The notes under the pieces are model-generated. The model searched no databases, was not told the origin of the DNA, and saw nothing but the letters and a program-made list of their open reading frames with translations. Source: DATFVA01 sp963711455 (GTDB lineage: Bacteria > Bacteroidota > Ignavibacteria > Ignavibacteriales > Ignavibacteriaceae). Taken from it: a DNA stretch of 64,000 nt. The stretch covers positions 682,001-746,000 of the forward strand of contig CAVQEH010000004.1 of assembly GCA_963711455.1 (NCBI GenBank), given 5' to 3'. Every line of letters starts with the position of its first letter. Positions within the stretch are counted from its first letter, which is position 1. Positions 8,062-15,760 of the stretch are shown piece by piece. The translations under genes and the position numbers were made by a program.

Positions 8062-9348
8062 ATGAATTTTTTACGATTAAAACCGGTTATTATATTAGGT
8101 GCTTTAGTACTTTCTCTCTTAATCGGAAGTGGCTGCAAAAAGAGCTCTCCAACTGAGCCACAGAATAATAATGGTCAATCCATAACAGTAAATGGATTTG
8201 TCAAAGATATCGATGGGGTACCCATCTCTGGGGTGAGTGTAATTGTAAAAGGGAAATCCCCCGTTATCACAAGTGCAAGCGGAGCATTCAGCATTTCGAA
8301 TGTCAATACTCCATATGAAATCAGGCTCATCTTGAGTTCTTATTCAACTGCGGTAATTTATCAAGGGTTAACTCGTTCAGATCCGACCCTACTTTATCCC
8401 TCATCAACCACGGCTTCAAAAACTGCAACCATCAGTGGCAATGTTCCAGCCGCATCCGGGAAAACCACGTTGGTTTTCTTTGTCAGCGGAACATTTGCTC
8501 AGACAACAACAGCAGATCCAACAACTGGAGCGTATATAATTTATGCAGATTGGAAAGGGTCAACAACCTCCTTCACTGGCAAACTTTCGGTTCTTCGCTG
8601 GACGCCCAACACAAATGGACTGCCAGCACAATATGATGCTTATGGTTCAAAGGACCTTACTATAAGCGAAGGCGGAACATTTAATGGAAAAGATTTTACA
8701 ACAGGGGACTTTACAGACCCTGCTGAGCAAAGTATCAGTGGTTCAATAACTCGGCCGACGTCCAACTACATAATATCGGAAAAGGAGCTATATATGGATT
8801 TTGGAAGTGCTTCTGTCTTTATTGCTTACGAGTACTCAGGTGGAGGACTTCCAGATGCATTCAGTTATACAGTACCAACAGTCTCAGGAGCCACGTTTGG
8901 AGTTAATGCTTATGCAGAAACATCTACAACACCGTATCGTTATTCTTCCTATCAAAAAATGGGAATTACCGGTGGTTCAAACGGGGTTACTATTACTCTT
9001 GCTTCTGCGCCGCAACTCAACCTTCCTGCGAACAACGGAACAAACATCGATACGACAACTCAGTTTCTATGGGCCCAAGGAAGTGGAACAGGTGTAAATC
9101 TAACTTACATATATCCTACTGGATCGGGACCAACATACTACATTATCACTGCCGGTAACAGCACTTCCATTCCGAATCTATCCCCTCAGGGATTGGGGTT
9201 GCCATCGAGTTCAACATATAAATGGTATGTTAATCAAATCTTTCCTTTAGCTTCAATAGATGACGCTGCTTCCGATTTATTCAACACACTGTACGGTGGT
9301 GATAATGGACAAGGAGAATCCGAGACATTTACTTTTACAACCAAATAG
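8062..9348 (+). CDS. Surface lipoprotein with carboxypeptidase-regulatory-like domain
   Basis: A 428-residue lipoprotein: signal peptide with lipobox GSGC (Cys25), then a Ser/Pro/Asn linker, then a carboxypeptidase-regulatory-like beta-sandwich (about 40-105). The last features GFVKDIDGVPISGVSVIVKG, the typical start of that fold. The rest is Thr/Ser/Gly-rich beta structure with no recognised enzyme motif. The C-terminal part resembles a fibronectin-like or Ig-like module. It is probably an outer-membrane, surface-exposed protein for adhesion or glycan binding. AAAGGAATTAGCC precedes the ATG. It stands alone, with a long upstream region and its own terminator. Confidence 0.75.
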   Translation: MNFLRLKPVIILGALVLSLLIGSGCKKSSPTEPQNNNGQSITVNGFVKDIDGVPISGVSVIVKGKSPVITSASGAFSISNVNTPYEIRLILSSYSTAVIYQGLTRSDPTLLYPSSTTASKTATISGNVPAASGKTTLVFFVSGTFAQTTTADPTTGAYIIYADWKGSTTSFTGKLSVLRWTPNTNGLPAQYDAYGSKDLTISEGGTFNGKDFTTGDFTDPAEQSISGSITRPTSNYIISEKELYMDFGSASVFIAYEYSGGGLPDAFSYTVPTVSGATFGVNAYAETSTTPYRYSSYQKMGITGGSNGVTITLASAPQLNLPANNGTNIDTTTQFLWAQGSGTGVNLTYIYPTGSGPTYYIITAGNSTSIPNLSPQGLGLPSSSTYKWYVNQIFPLASIDDAASDLFNTLYGGDNGQGESETFTFTTK

Positions 9349-9443
9349 ATGGATGTGAGTTCGCAACTACAGATAACTAGTTACGGACTTATTTTGCAAA
9401 GAAAATGTTAGAGTAAAATTATTCATAACAAATTATGTGTTTT

Positions 9444-9483
9444 CAACGCCGCCGTCTTTTATAAAAGATCTGCGGCGTTGTTG
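9444..9483 (+). terminator. Long terminator hairpin
   Basis: CAACGCCGC (9444-9452) pairs with GCGGCGTTG (9472-9480), and the interior holds a further palindrome TCTTTTATAAAAGA, giving a long interrupted stem. It lies 95 bases after the lipoprotein gene and before the convergent small membrane protein gene. Confidence 0.75.
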
Positions 9484-9527
9484 TAATGTGTCGTGATACA
9501 ATATTCTGATGATCCCATTATTTCTTG

Positions 9528-9827
9528 TTAAGGAGTTTCTGTTCCTTTGTTATCCTCATCATTAAAATGTTTTTCAAATTTCTCATGCCAGTATTTTCTT
9601 CTGCCGTAAGAATAAGGACTTGGTCGTTTGCCAATACCGGTTAATAGAATTTTGGAGAGAATTAACAAACCTATTGCCTGTATATAAGTAATTGTTGTAA
9701 TGCCGAAAATCAAAGGCATCAGCCAGTTCCATAACAGCATAACCGCAAGACTTAAAACCGCAATGAAAACTAATGCGAAGATAAATCCTTTAAAGAACCA
9801 TCTTCTTTTATTATGAGTTGCACACAT
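9528..9827 (-). CDS. Small two-helix membrane protein downstream of an ECF sigma factor
   Basis: A 99-residue protein with two predicted membrane helices (about 12-33 and 38-62) between basic ends, and a charged C-terminal tail containing YGRRKYWHEKFEKHF. It starts one base after the stop of the sigma-factor gene, so the pair is one operon. Small membrane proteins in this position often act as anti-sigma factors, but there is no zinc-binding HxxxCxxC motif, so that role is only an inference. No other family assignment is possible. Confidence 0.65.
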   Translation of the reverse strand: MCATHNKRRWFFKGFIFALVFIAVLSLAVMLLWNWLMPLIFGITTITYIQAIGLLILSKILLTGIGKRPSPYSYGRRKYWHEKFEKHFNDEDNKGTETP

Positions 9828-9828
9828 T

Positions 9829-10383
9829 TTATAGCTCCTTGTATAAATATTTTAATTTCTTTCTTAAGTAAAGAACAGCATATCTCTTCCTCGAAAGAAG
9901 AGTATTTACCGGTTCATTTTTTAATTTTGATATTTCCTTAAAACTCATTCCATCAAACTCATTCATTATAAATACATCTTTCTGCTCTTCAGGTAATTCA
10001 TCCAGGGCAATTTCTATTTCTTCCCAGAAAAGATTCTGCCAGTAAATTTCATCGGGCAGTTTGCTGAAGTCAGGTATAATATCGGCAAGTGTTAAAGCAT
10101 CATCAGAATCTTCCTTATCTTGTACTACTATTTCATCCGAAAAAGTATCTGGCTTTTTCTTCCTGTATGAATCAATAATTTTATTTTTAGCAACTTTTAT
10201 CAACCATGCTGATAATCTTTCAACAAATTCTATTTCTTCAAATCCGCTTACCAGACTAAATAGCACGTCCTGAAAAATATCTTCTGCATCTTCTTTAGAA
10301 GCCACATTTTTCCGGATAAAACTTAAAAGTCTGCTCTTTTCCTGTTTAACGACTTTTTCTATAGCTATATCTTTAGTCATCAA
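9829..10383 (-). CDS. ECF-type RNA polymerase sigma factor (sigma-70 family)
   Basis: A 184-residue ECF sigma factor. Region 2 (about 28-78) contains EDAEDIFQDVLFSL and WLIKVAKNKIIDSYRKK, which bind core polymerase and the -10 element. Region 4 (about 128-178) contains LPEEQKDVFIMNEFDGMSFKEIS, the helix-turn-helix for the -35 element. Regions 1.1 and 3 are absent, as expected. The next gene in the operon encodes a small membrane protein that may control it. A 13-base sequence at 10418-10430, 35 bases upstream of the start, recurs upstream of msrA/cytochrome c and might be a promoter element. Confidence 0.92.
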   Translation of the reverse strand: MMTKDIAIEKVVKQEKSRLLSFIRKNVASKEDAEDIFQDVLFSLVSGFEEIEFVERLSAWLIKVAKNKIIDSYRKKKPDTFSDEIVVQDKEDSDDALTLADIIPDFSKLPDEIYWQNLFWEEIEIALDELPEEQKDVFIMNEFDGMSFKEISKLKNEPVNTLLSRKRYAVLYLRKKLKYLYKEL

Positions 10384-10533
10384 TCTTTTTATTTATTAAT
10401 TAAGACGGACAGTCTACTGGAATATTTTAAATGCCATTAAAGGCGTAATTTTTTGAGATAAATAAGGATTATTTGTTAAAGTTAATTTATTTTGAAGAAC
10501 AAATTTTTCAGATAATAAAATTATGGTGAAATT

Positions 10534-11931
10534 TTGAAAATTCAATTTATTGGCGCAGCTCAAACTGTCACCGGCTCCCAACATTTATTGCATATAAACG
10601 GAAAGAAAATACTGCTCGATTGCGGGTTATACCAGGGCAGAAGAAAAGAGGCATTTGAAATAAACAAGAATTTTTTATTTGATCCTGCTGAAATAGATGT
10701 AATGCTTTTATCACACGCTCATATTGATCACACAGGAAATATTCCTCACCTTGTCCGGAATGGATTTAAGGGACACATTTATACAACATCAGCAACTGTT
10801 GATCTCTGCCAGATTATGTTAAGGGATTCTGCTTACCTGCAGGAAAGAGATTTAAAGTTTGTCAACAAGCGAAGAAGTAAACAGAATAAAAAATTGTTCG
10901 AGCCGCTTTATACAATGGATGATGTTGAAGACGCAATGAATAATTTTATCGGGGTTCAGTATGACAAAACAATTGAAGTAGCTCCCGGTGTTAAAGCTAC
11001 ATGGAGAGATGCCGGGCATATACTTGGTTCTGCGGGAATATTAATTGAAATAAGAGAGAACGGAAAATTTATCAGGCTTGGTTTCAGCGGCGATATCGGA
11101 AGACCTGAAATGCCAGTAATAAGAGATCCCAACATTTTAACAGAACTCGATGTGCTTATTATAGAGAGCACTTATGGAAACAGGCTTCATCCTGTTACTC
11201 ACGAAGTTGAAGAAGAACTTGCAAAAGTTCTTAATGAAGTAATTGACAGAAACGGAAAAATTATAATTCCGGCTTTTGCTGTAGGCAGAACCCAATTGTT
11301 TGTTTACTTGCTGCACAAATTATTTAATCAAAATAGGATCCCCGCAATACCGATTTTTGTAGACAGTCCGCTGGCAGTTAATTCAACAGAAGTTTTCCGC
11401 ACTCATCCTGAATGTTTCGATAGAGAAACCTACCGTGTTTTTATAGAGAATCACGAAGATCCATTTGGATTCAACAGGCTCACTTATATAAGAGATGTTG
11501 ATGAATCAAAGAAGCTAAACGATTTTAAAGGAGCGTGTATAATTATTTCTGCTTCGGGAATGGCAGAAGGCGGAAGGATTCTTCATCATTTAAAGAATAA
11601 TATTGAAAATCCAAATAACCTGATTTTATTTGTTGGTTATGCCGCACAGGAAACACTTGCAAGAAAAATTATGGATGGTGCAGAAGAAGTGAATATTCTC
11701 GGAGATGTTCATAAAGTTAAAGCCCAGATAAAACAAATGGATTATTTCTCCGCACACGCCGACCAAAAAGGGTTGCTTGATTACTTAAAATTCTCGCCAA
11801 ACAATAAATTAAAAAACATCTTTCTGGTTCACGGGGAAGAAGAGCAGTCATTACCGTTAAAAGCAAAAATAGAAAGTAAAGGATACAAATCGGTTAACTA
11901 TCCCAAAAAAGGAGATGTGTTTGAGCTTTAA
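10534..11931 (+). CDS. Metallo-beta-lactamase/beta-CASP ribonuclease-like protein
   Basis: A 465-residue protein with the metal-binding HAHIDH at residues 61-66 and later ligands in DAGHILGSAG and SFSGDIGR, followed by the beta-CASP domain (about 240-365, with IIIPAFAVGRTQ and SASGMAEGGRILHHL) and the C-terminal His region (SAHAD, VHGEEEQ). This is the domain order of the CPSF73-like bacterial family, which processes RNA with two zinc ions. The start is TTG; the first residues MKIQFIGAAQTVTGS match the usual family N-terminus. No KH domain is present. The cellular substrate RNA is unknown. It stops exactly where the convergent RHH gene ends. Confidence 0.92.
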   Translation: MKIQFIGAAQTVTGSQHLLHINGKKILLDCGLYQGRRKEAFEINKNFLFDPAEIDVMLLSHAHIDHTGNIPHLVRNGFKGHIYTTSATVDLCQIMLRDSAYLQERDLKFVNKRRSKQNKKLFEPLYTMDDVEDAMNNFIGVQYDKTIEVAPGVKATWRDAGHILGSAGILIEIRENGKFIRLGFSGDIGRPEMPVIRDPNILTELDVLIIESTYGNRLHPVTHEVEEELAKVLNEVIDRNGKIIIPAFAVGRTQLFVYLLHKLFNQNRIPAIPIFVDSPLAVNSTEVFRTHPECFDRETYRVFIENHEDPFGFNRLTYIRDVDESKKLNDFKGACIIISASGMAEGGRILHHLKNNIENPNNLILFVGYAAQETLARKIMDGAEEVNILGDVHKVKAQIKQMDYFSAHADQKGLLDYLKFSPNNKLKNIFLVHGEEEQSLPLKAKIESKGYKSVNYPKKGDVFEL

Positions 11932-12126
11932 TTAAGCCGGTTTGGGATTATTGCTATAATCGTTCCCGGGTTTTGTTGTAATTTGTCTTCCCGCATTTTT
12001 AACTGCATTTGATAGAAGAAACTCTATCTGTGCATTTATGCTCCTTAATTCGTCTGCCGCCCATTTTTCAAGGGCGGCGTGAAGATTCTCATCGATTCTT
12101 AATAAAAATTTTTTCTTTTCTGCCAT
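11932..12126 (-). CDS. Arc-type ribbon-helix-helix DNA-binding protein
   Basis: A 64-residue protein with KKKFLLRIDENLHAALEKWAADELRSINAQIEFLLSNAV: a short beta-strand with basic and hydrophobic residues, then two helices, the pattern of Arc/CopG repressors that bind DNA as dimers. There is no toxin gene next to it, so a toxin-antitoxin role is not supported. It is last in a minus-strand group after the SPFH protein and a 173-residue unknown. I recall this grouping of SPFH and RHH genes from other Bacteroidota, which suggests a conserved module. Confidence 0.75.
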   Translation of the reverse strand: MAEKKKFLLRIDENLHAALEKWAADELRSINAQIEFLLSNAVKNAGRQITTKPGNDYSNNPKPA

Positions 12127-12142
12127 AATAAATTTTAATTTC

Positions 12143-12664
12143 TTAACCTGCCGCAGCGGATCTTTTTCTTAAACGGGAAATGTGCCATGCAAGAATAATA
12201 ACCCAGGGATATTCATCAAGCAAATCCGAAGCTTCCTCGATTTCAACATCAGTATTTTTTTTGAATGAAAATTTGTCCCTGAGTCTTACAAGGCAATCTC
12301 CTGATAAATTATAAATACCATATTTACCGCTGCTGAAAACGCCGAACTGAAGCTTTAATTTTTGCCCTTTAGGTAAAAATACAAACCCTTCCCGGCTGAG
12401 GATTTTTCTTTTAAATTTTGCAAAAGAATTTTCCTTACCTTTTTCTCTTATTGCAATTTCAGAAAGCCAGAAGTTTGGACGGTAAATTTCCCATTCTTCA
12501 TTAAATATTTTAACTATTAAACCGGAACCAAACACACTTTTTTTGTAAATGGTTCCTAAAAGTTCGCCTTTATATTTTAATTCGTAATTACTTTTCCATA
12601 TTGAAGGCTGAATAATGTTTAAAGTCTCTCCGGTAATTTGAGAAATTTTTTTTTTCATATTCAA
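12143..12664 (-). CDS. Hypothetical protein between SPFH and RHH genes
   Basis: A 173-residue protein, beta-rich in its middle (repeated W/F/Y-containing strands such as WEIYRPNFWLSEIAIREKG and QLKLQFGVFSSGKYGIYN) with a final segment WVIILAWHISRLRKRSA. The pattern is reminiscent of tubby-like/LURP-type barrel proteins, but I cannot show this. It starts 11 bases after the SPFH gene and is followed 16 bases later by the RHH gene, so it is the middle gene of a three-gene operon. Its job is probably linked to the SPFH membrane protein. Confidence 0.5.
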   Translation of the reverse strand: MNMKKKISQITGETLNIIQPSIWKSNYELKYKGELLGTIYKKSVFGSGLIVKIFNEEWEIYRPNFWLSEIAIREKGKENSFAKFKRKILSREGFVFLPKGQKLKLQFGVFSSGKYGIYNLSGDCLVRLRDKFSFKKNTDVEIEEASDLLDEYPWVIILAWHISRLRKRSAAAG

Positions 12665-12675
12665 TTAGGTATTTA

Positions 12676-13545
12676 TTAATAAAGTGTCCCTGTATTAATC
12701 ACCGGCTGAGCTTCTCTCTCAGATACAAGTGCAACCATTAAATTATTAACCATAGTTGCTTTCTTTTCTTCATCAAGCTGAACGATGTTTTGTTTGCTTA
12801 GTGCTGTTAACGCACTTTCAACCATACCAACAGCACCCTCAACAATTTTCTGTCTTGCCGCTACAATCGCTTCCGCCTGCTGCCTTCGAAGCATTGCCTG
12901 TGCAATCTCCTGAGCATAGGCAAGATGGCTGATGCGTGCTTCAACTACCTCAACGCCGGCAATTTCAAGTCGTGACTGAACCTGCTTCTGAAGATTTTCT
13001 GCAATTTCCTGGGGACTTCCTCTTAAAGAAGCTTTATCTTCATCTCCATCATATGGATATTCAGAAGTGAGCGAACGAATTGCAGTTTCACTTTGAATTG
13101 CAACGAACTCTTCATAATTATCTACATCAAAAACTGCCCGTGAAGTATCAAAAACCCGCCAAACAATTACGGCAGCTATTTCAATTGGATTTCCCCGCAA
13201 ATCATTCACTTTGATTTTATCGCTGTTAAAATTTCTAATTCTTAGTGTGACCTTTTTTTTAATGGTAAAAGGATTTATCCACCAGAAACCTGTTTCTCTG
13301 ACAGTGCCACTGTAATTCCCAAAGAAAATTATTACACGTGAATCATTCGGCTGAACCGTAATTAAACCTGCAAAGGAAATGAGTATAACTATCAGGAGAG
13401 GAAAGAAGTACCAGAGAAATGAGGGATCATTTGATCTGACTCCGCGAATAAACATCAATATCTCGATAACAATCAGGATCAAAATTATAAATAATGTGAA
13501 AAAGCCGTTTATTTTTGTTGCTTTTTTTTCTGAAACAGTTTGCAT
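12676..13545 (-). CDS. SPFH/band-7 membrane protein
   Basis: A 289-residue protein with two closely spaced N-terminal membrane helices (about 12-34 and 43-64), then an SPFH domain (about 64-230) with VQPNDSRVIIFFGNYSGTVRETGFWWINPF near its start, and the helical, Ala/Glu-rich stretch EIAQAMLRRQQAEAIVAARQKI that normally oligomerises. Proteins of this type form membrane microdomain scaffolds. It differs from the second SPFH protein at 41028-41897, which is prohibitin-like. AGAGGTT upstream of the ATG supports the start. It is first in an operon with the 173-residue unknown and the RHH protein. Confidence 0.88.
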   Translation of the reverse strand: MQTVSEKKATKINGFFTLFIILILIVIEILMFIRGVRSNDPSFLWYFFPLLIVILISFAGLITVQPNDSRVIIFFGNYSGTVRETGFWWINPFTIKKKVTLRIRNFNSDKIKVNDLRGNPIEIAAVIVWRVFDTSRAVFDVDNYEEFVAIQSETAIRSLTSEYPYDGDEDKASLRGSPQEIAENLQKQVQSRLEIAGVEVVEARISHLAYAQEIAQAMLRRQQAEAIVAARQKIVEGAVGMVESALTALSKQNIVQLDEEKKATMVNNLMVALVSEREAQPVINTGTLY

Positions 13546-13754
13546 TTTTAACCTCTTAAAAAATTGCTATCAGAATGATATCGGTTTAATATCAGAAAAG
13601 CAAGTAAAAATTTTCATATGTTGGTTTTTAGCTTAAAATTAAAGTTTTTTAAAGGAAATAATTTCCAGGAAAACGGTCGTTTCTATTGAATTGTTCATTG
13701 ATTTTGTTGAATTTCCGGCAATCATTTCATCTATTTTTAACCAGGAGAAATATT

Positions 13755-14576
13755 ATGAAAAAGCTTTTAATTGTTTTTCCTTTGTTAATTCTTGTTTCAT
13801 TTCTTACAGCAGAAAAAATTATTGATGACAAAATGAAAAACATTCTTCAGCAAATTCAATTGAGTGAGAATGGGGCTCAGAATTTGATTTGGTCTGATTG
13901 CATGTCAACGGGTTTTTCTTATCCCAACCCGATGAGTTTAAAATCAATAGCTTCGGGAGGAAGAACTTCTATTGTGGAAACTGTTGCAAAGTATGTAAAA
14001 GAATATTCTTCAACTCCTGAATTTTTAAGCAAGTATAATGAGTTCCGTGAAAACCAAAAGCCAACTCCTCCCGATAAACCGAAAACAATGGATGAAATGA
14101 AAGAAGAACAGAGAAAAACTTATCAGGATGGCATTAAAAATATGGAAGAGACAAAATCTAAAATGCCTGCAGATCAGCAGAGTATGTTTGATGAATCAAT
14201 TAAACAGTTTAAAGAGCAGTTAAAAGAAATTGATAATCCCGACAACCCAATGTTCAGCAAAGAAATGGAAAATATGTATAAACAAATGTATGACCAGCAG
14301 ATGACTGAATATAATAACAAAGTTGCCGAATGGGAAAGTAAATATCCTGAAAATAATCCCAAATTATTAATTAAAGCCTGGATTACAAAATTTCTTGATG
14401 AAACAAAGAATGTGGATTTCTCTGCACAGACAGCAACAGACCAGAATAACAGGGAAGTTTTTGTTAAACAAGAATTTGAAAGTAAAAGTTATATCTGGAA
14501 ATTATGCTACAGGGCAGGTAAAGAAACGACAGAAGCAGGAAGAATGTTTGCACTAAAGTGGCTGGATGAACTTTAA
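13755..14576 (+). CDS. Exported helical protein of unknown function
   Basis: I use the Met at 13755 because AGGAG lies 7 bases upstream; the open frame extends further but without a ribosome site. The 273-residue product has a signal peptide (MKKLLIVFPLLILVSFLTA) and is then highly charged, with a coiled-coil region rich in Met, Glu, Lys and Gln at about 105-195 and several Pro-rich turns (PTPPDKPK, DNPDNP). No family is recognised. It is probably periplasmic. The neighbour on the right is convergent. Confidence 0.6.
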   Translation: MKKLLIVFPLLILVSFLTAEKIIDDKMKNILQQIQLSENGAQNLIWSDCMSTGFSYPNPMSLKSIASGGRTSIVETVAKYVKEYSSTPEFLSKYNEFRENQKPTPPDKPKTMDEMKEEQRKTYQDGIKNMEETKSKMPADQQSMFDESIKQFKEQLKEIDNPDNPMFSKEMENMYKQMYDQQMTEYNNKVAEWESKYPENNPKLLIKAWITKFLDETKNVDFSAQTATDQNNREVFVKQEFESKSYIWKLCYRAGKETTEAGRMFALKWLDEL

Positions 14577-14654
14577 AATAATGGTCAAATGAGAATTGAT
14601 TATTGAAAATTTAATACTCAATGCTCAACTTTCATTTTTCAATGAATGATTGCT

Positions 14655-15071
14655 TTATTTAAACAGCCCATACTTTTTTATATGCCGGTAGGCAAGGTAA
14701 CCTACCGCAGCAGTCTGTGCCATTCCTAAAACATATCTTACAGGATTCAATTTGGAATCTTCCATAAATTGTTGATGAAGAGGATCAATCATTTCTGATG
14801 GCGAGCTGCCGGGATTAAAATTTGGTGAATCAGAATTCGAAATGGCAAGCTTTGTCCACATCCAAATTGTATTTGAATCACTGGTTGCGGGGACACTCAT
14901 TTTCATATAATTCAGTTGACGGTAAATTTCAAACTCATCAAATTTTATTTGAAGTTTTTGAAGCGAAGTAAATTGAGAAATTTTATCAACGGAATCCCGT
15001 TTGTTTTCCTGAGGATAGATAAAGCATGAAAAAATCAGAATGAAAAGAATTATTTGAAAATAAATTTTCAC
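14655..15071 (-). CDS. Small exported protein of unknown function
   Basis: A 138-residue protein with a signal peptide (residues 1-20, ending FIYPQ) and a C-terminal segment YVLGMAQTAAVGYLAYRHI that may be a membrane helix or amphipathic anchor. The middle is charged with no recognised motif. It lies 41 bases downstream of the MscS-related gene on the same strand and may be in the same transcript. Function unknown. Confidence 0.55.
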   Translation of the reverse strand: MKIYFQIILFILIFSCFIYPQENKRDSVDKISQFTSLQKLQIKFDEFEIYRQLNYMKMSVPATSDSNTIWMWTKLAISNSDSPNFNPGSSPSEMIDPLHQQFMEDSKLNPVRYVLGMAQTAAVGYLAYRHIKKYGLFK

Positions 15072-15112
15072 GATATTTTATCTCAATTCAGTTCAAAGAT
15101 AAATTCATCTTA

Positions 15113-15760
15113 CTATACCTTATTAAAAAATTTATTCATATATGATTTACCTCCAACTATTGTTAAAGCAATTGCCAGCACAGCTAATGATACAATAATT
15201 GTAGTAAAACCAATAACTACAATCTCCACAGCGATTTCTATTTCTGCAAGTGCCATCGCTGAAAAGAATAATAGAATTACAAATCTTGTGAATCTTGATA
15301 TCAATGAATAATTGGGAACATTTTCTTTTGCAAGAGCAATGTAAACAGAATTAGCTACTCTTCCTGCGATTATCCAGCCTAACCCGAAAATTATTAAGGC
15401 AACTATTAGTTTTGGTATGAACAAAACCCCGTTCTGTATAAGGCTTGAAAGTATGGATAGCTTCATTGCATCAAGAGCTGTATAAAGAAAGATTAGAAAT
15501 ATTACGAAGAAAAATATGTTGCCAATAAAACCGAAAAGTGCATAACGTATATCAGCTTTAGACAATGTCTGCCGCCATTGCACCCTTGTAAAAAGCCGCT
15601 CCAGCCTGAATGCTATGAGCAGCTGAACAATTATTCTTTTGACCAGCCACCCGGCAAACCAGCCGACGACGAGTAGTAAAAACCCGCCAAGAAGATTGGG
15701 CAGGTATCCGATTATTTCTTTCCCAAAATCAAAAAAGGGACCTTGAATAGAATTATCCAT
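15113..15760 (-). CDS. MscS-related conserved-TM-helix membrane protein (no channel beta domain)
   Basis: A 215-residue protein with about five membrane helices. GYLPNLLGGFLLLVVGWFAGWLVKRI near the N-terminus and FIPKLIVALIIFGLGWIIAGRVAN in the middle are two copies of the conserved helix found at the start of many small-conductance mechanosensitive channels. It ends after the last helix with no cytosolic MscS beta domain, so it is either an accessory subunit or a non-channel membrane protein. Its start overlaps the end of the permease gene by 8 bases, so the two are translationally coupled. Confidence 0.75.
   Translation of the reverse strand: MDNSIQGPFFDFGKEIIGYLPNLLGGFLLLVVGWFAGWLVKRIIVQLLIAFRLERLFTRVQWRQTLSKADIRYALFGFIGNIFFFVIFLIFLYTALDAMKLSILSSLIQNGVLFIPKLIVALIIFGLGWIIAGRVANSVYIALAKENVPNYSLISRFTRFVILLFFSAMALAEIEIAVEIVVIGFTTIIVSLAVLAIALTIVGGKSYMNKFFNKV

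Noticed and set aside
11932..12126. Toxin-antitoxin module with the RHH protein as antitoxin
   Set aside because: No toxin-type gene is adjacent; the neighbours are an SPFH protein, a beta-rich unknown and a convergent beta-CASP nuclease.
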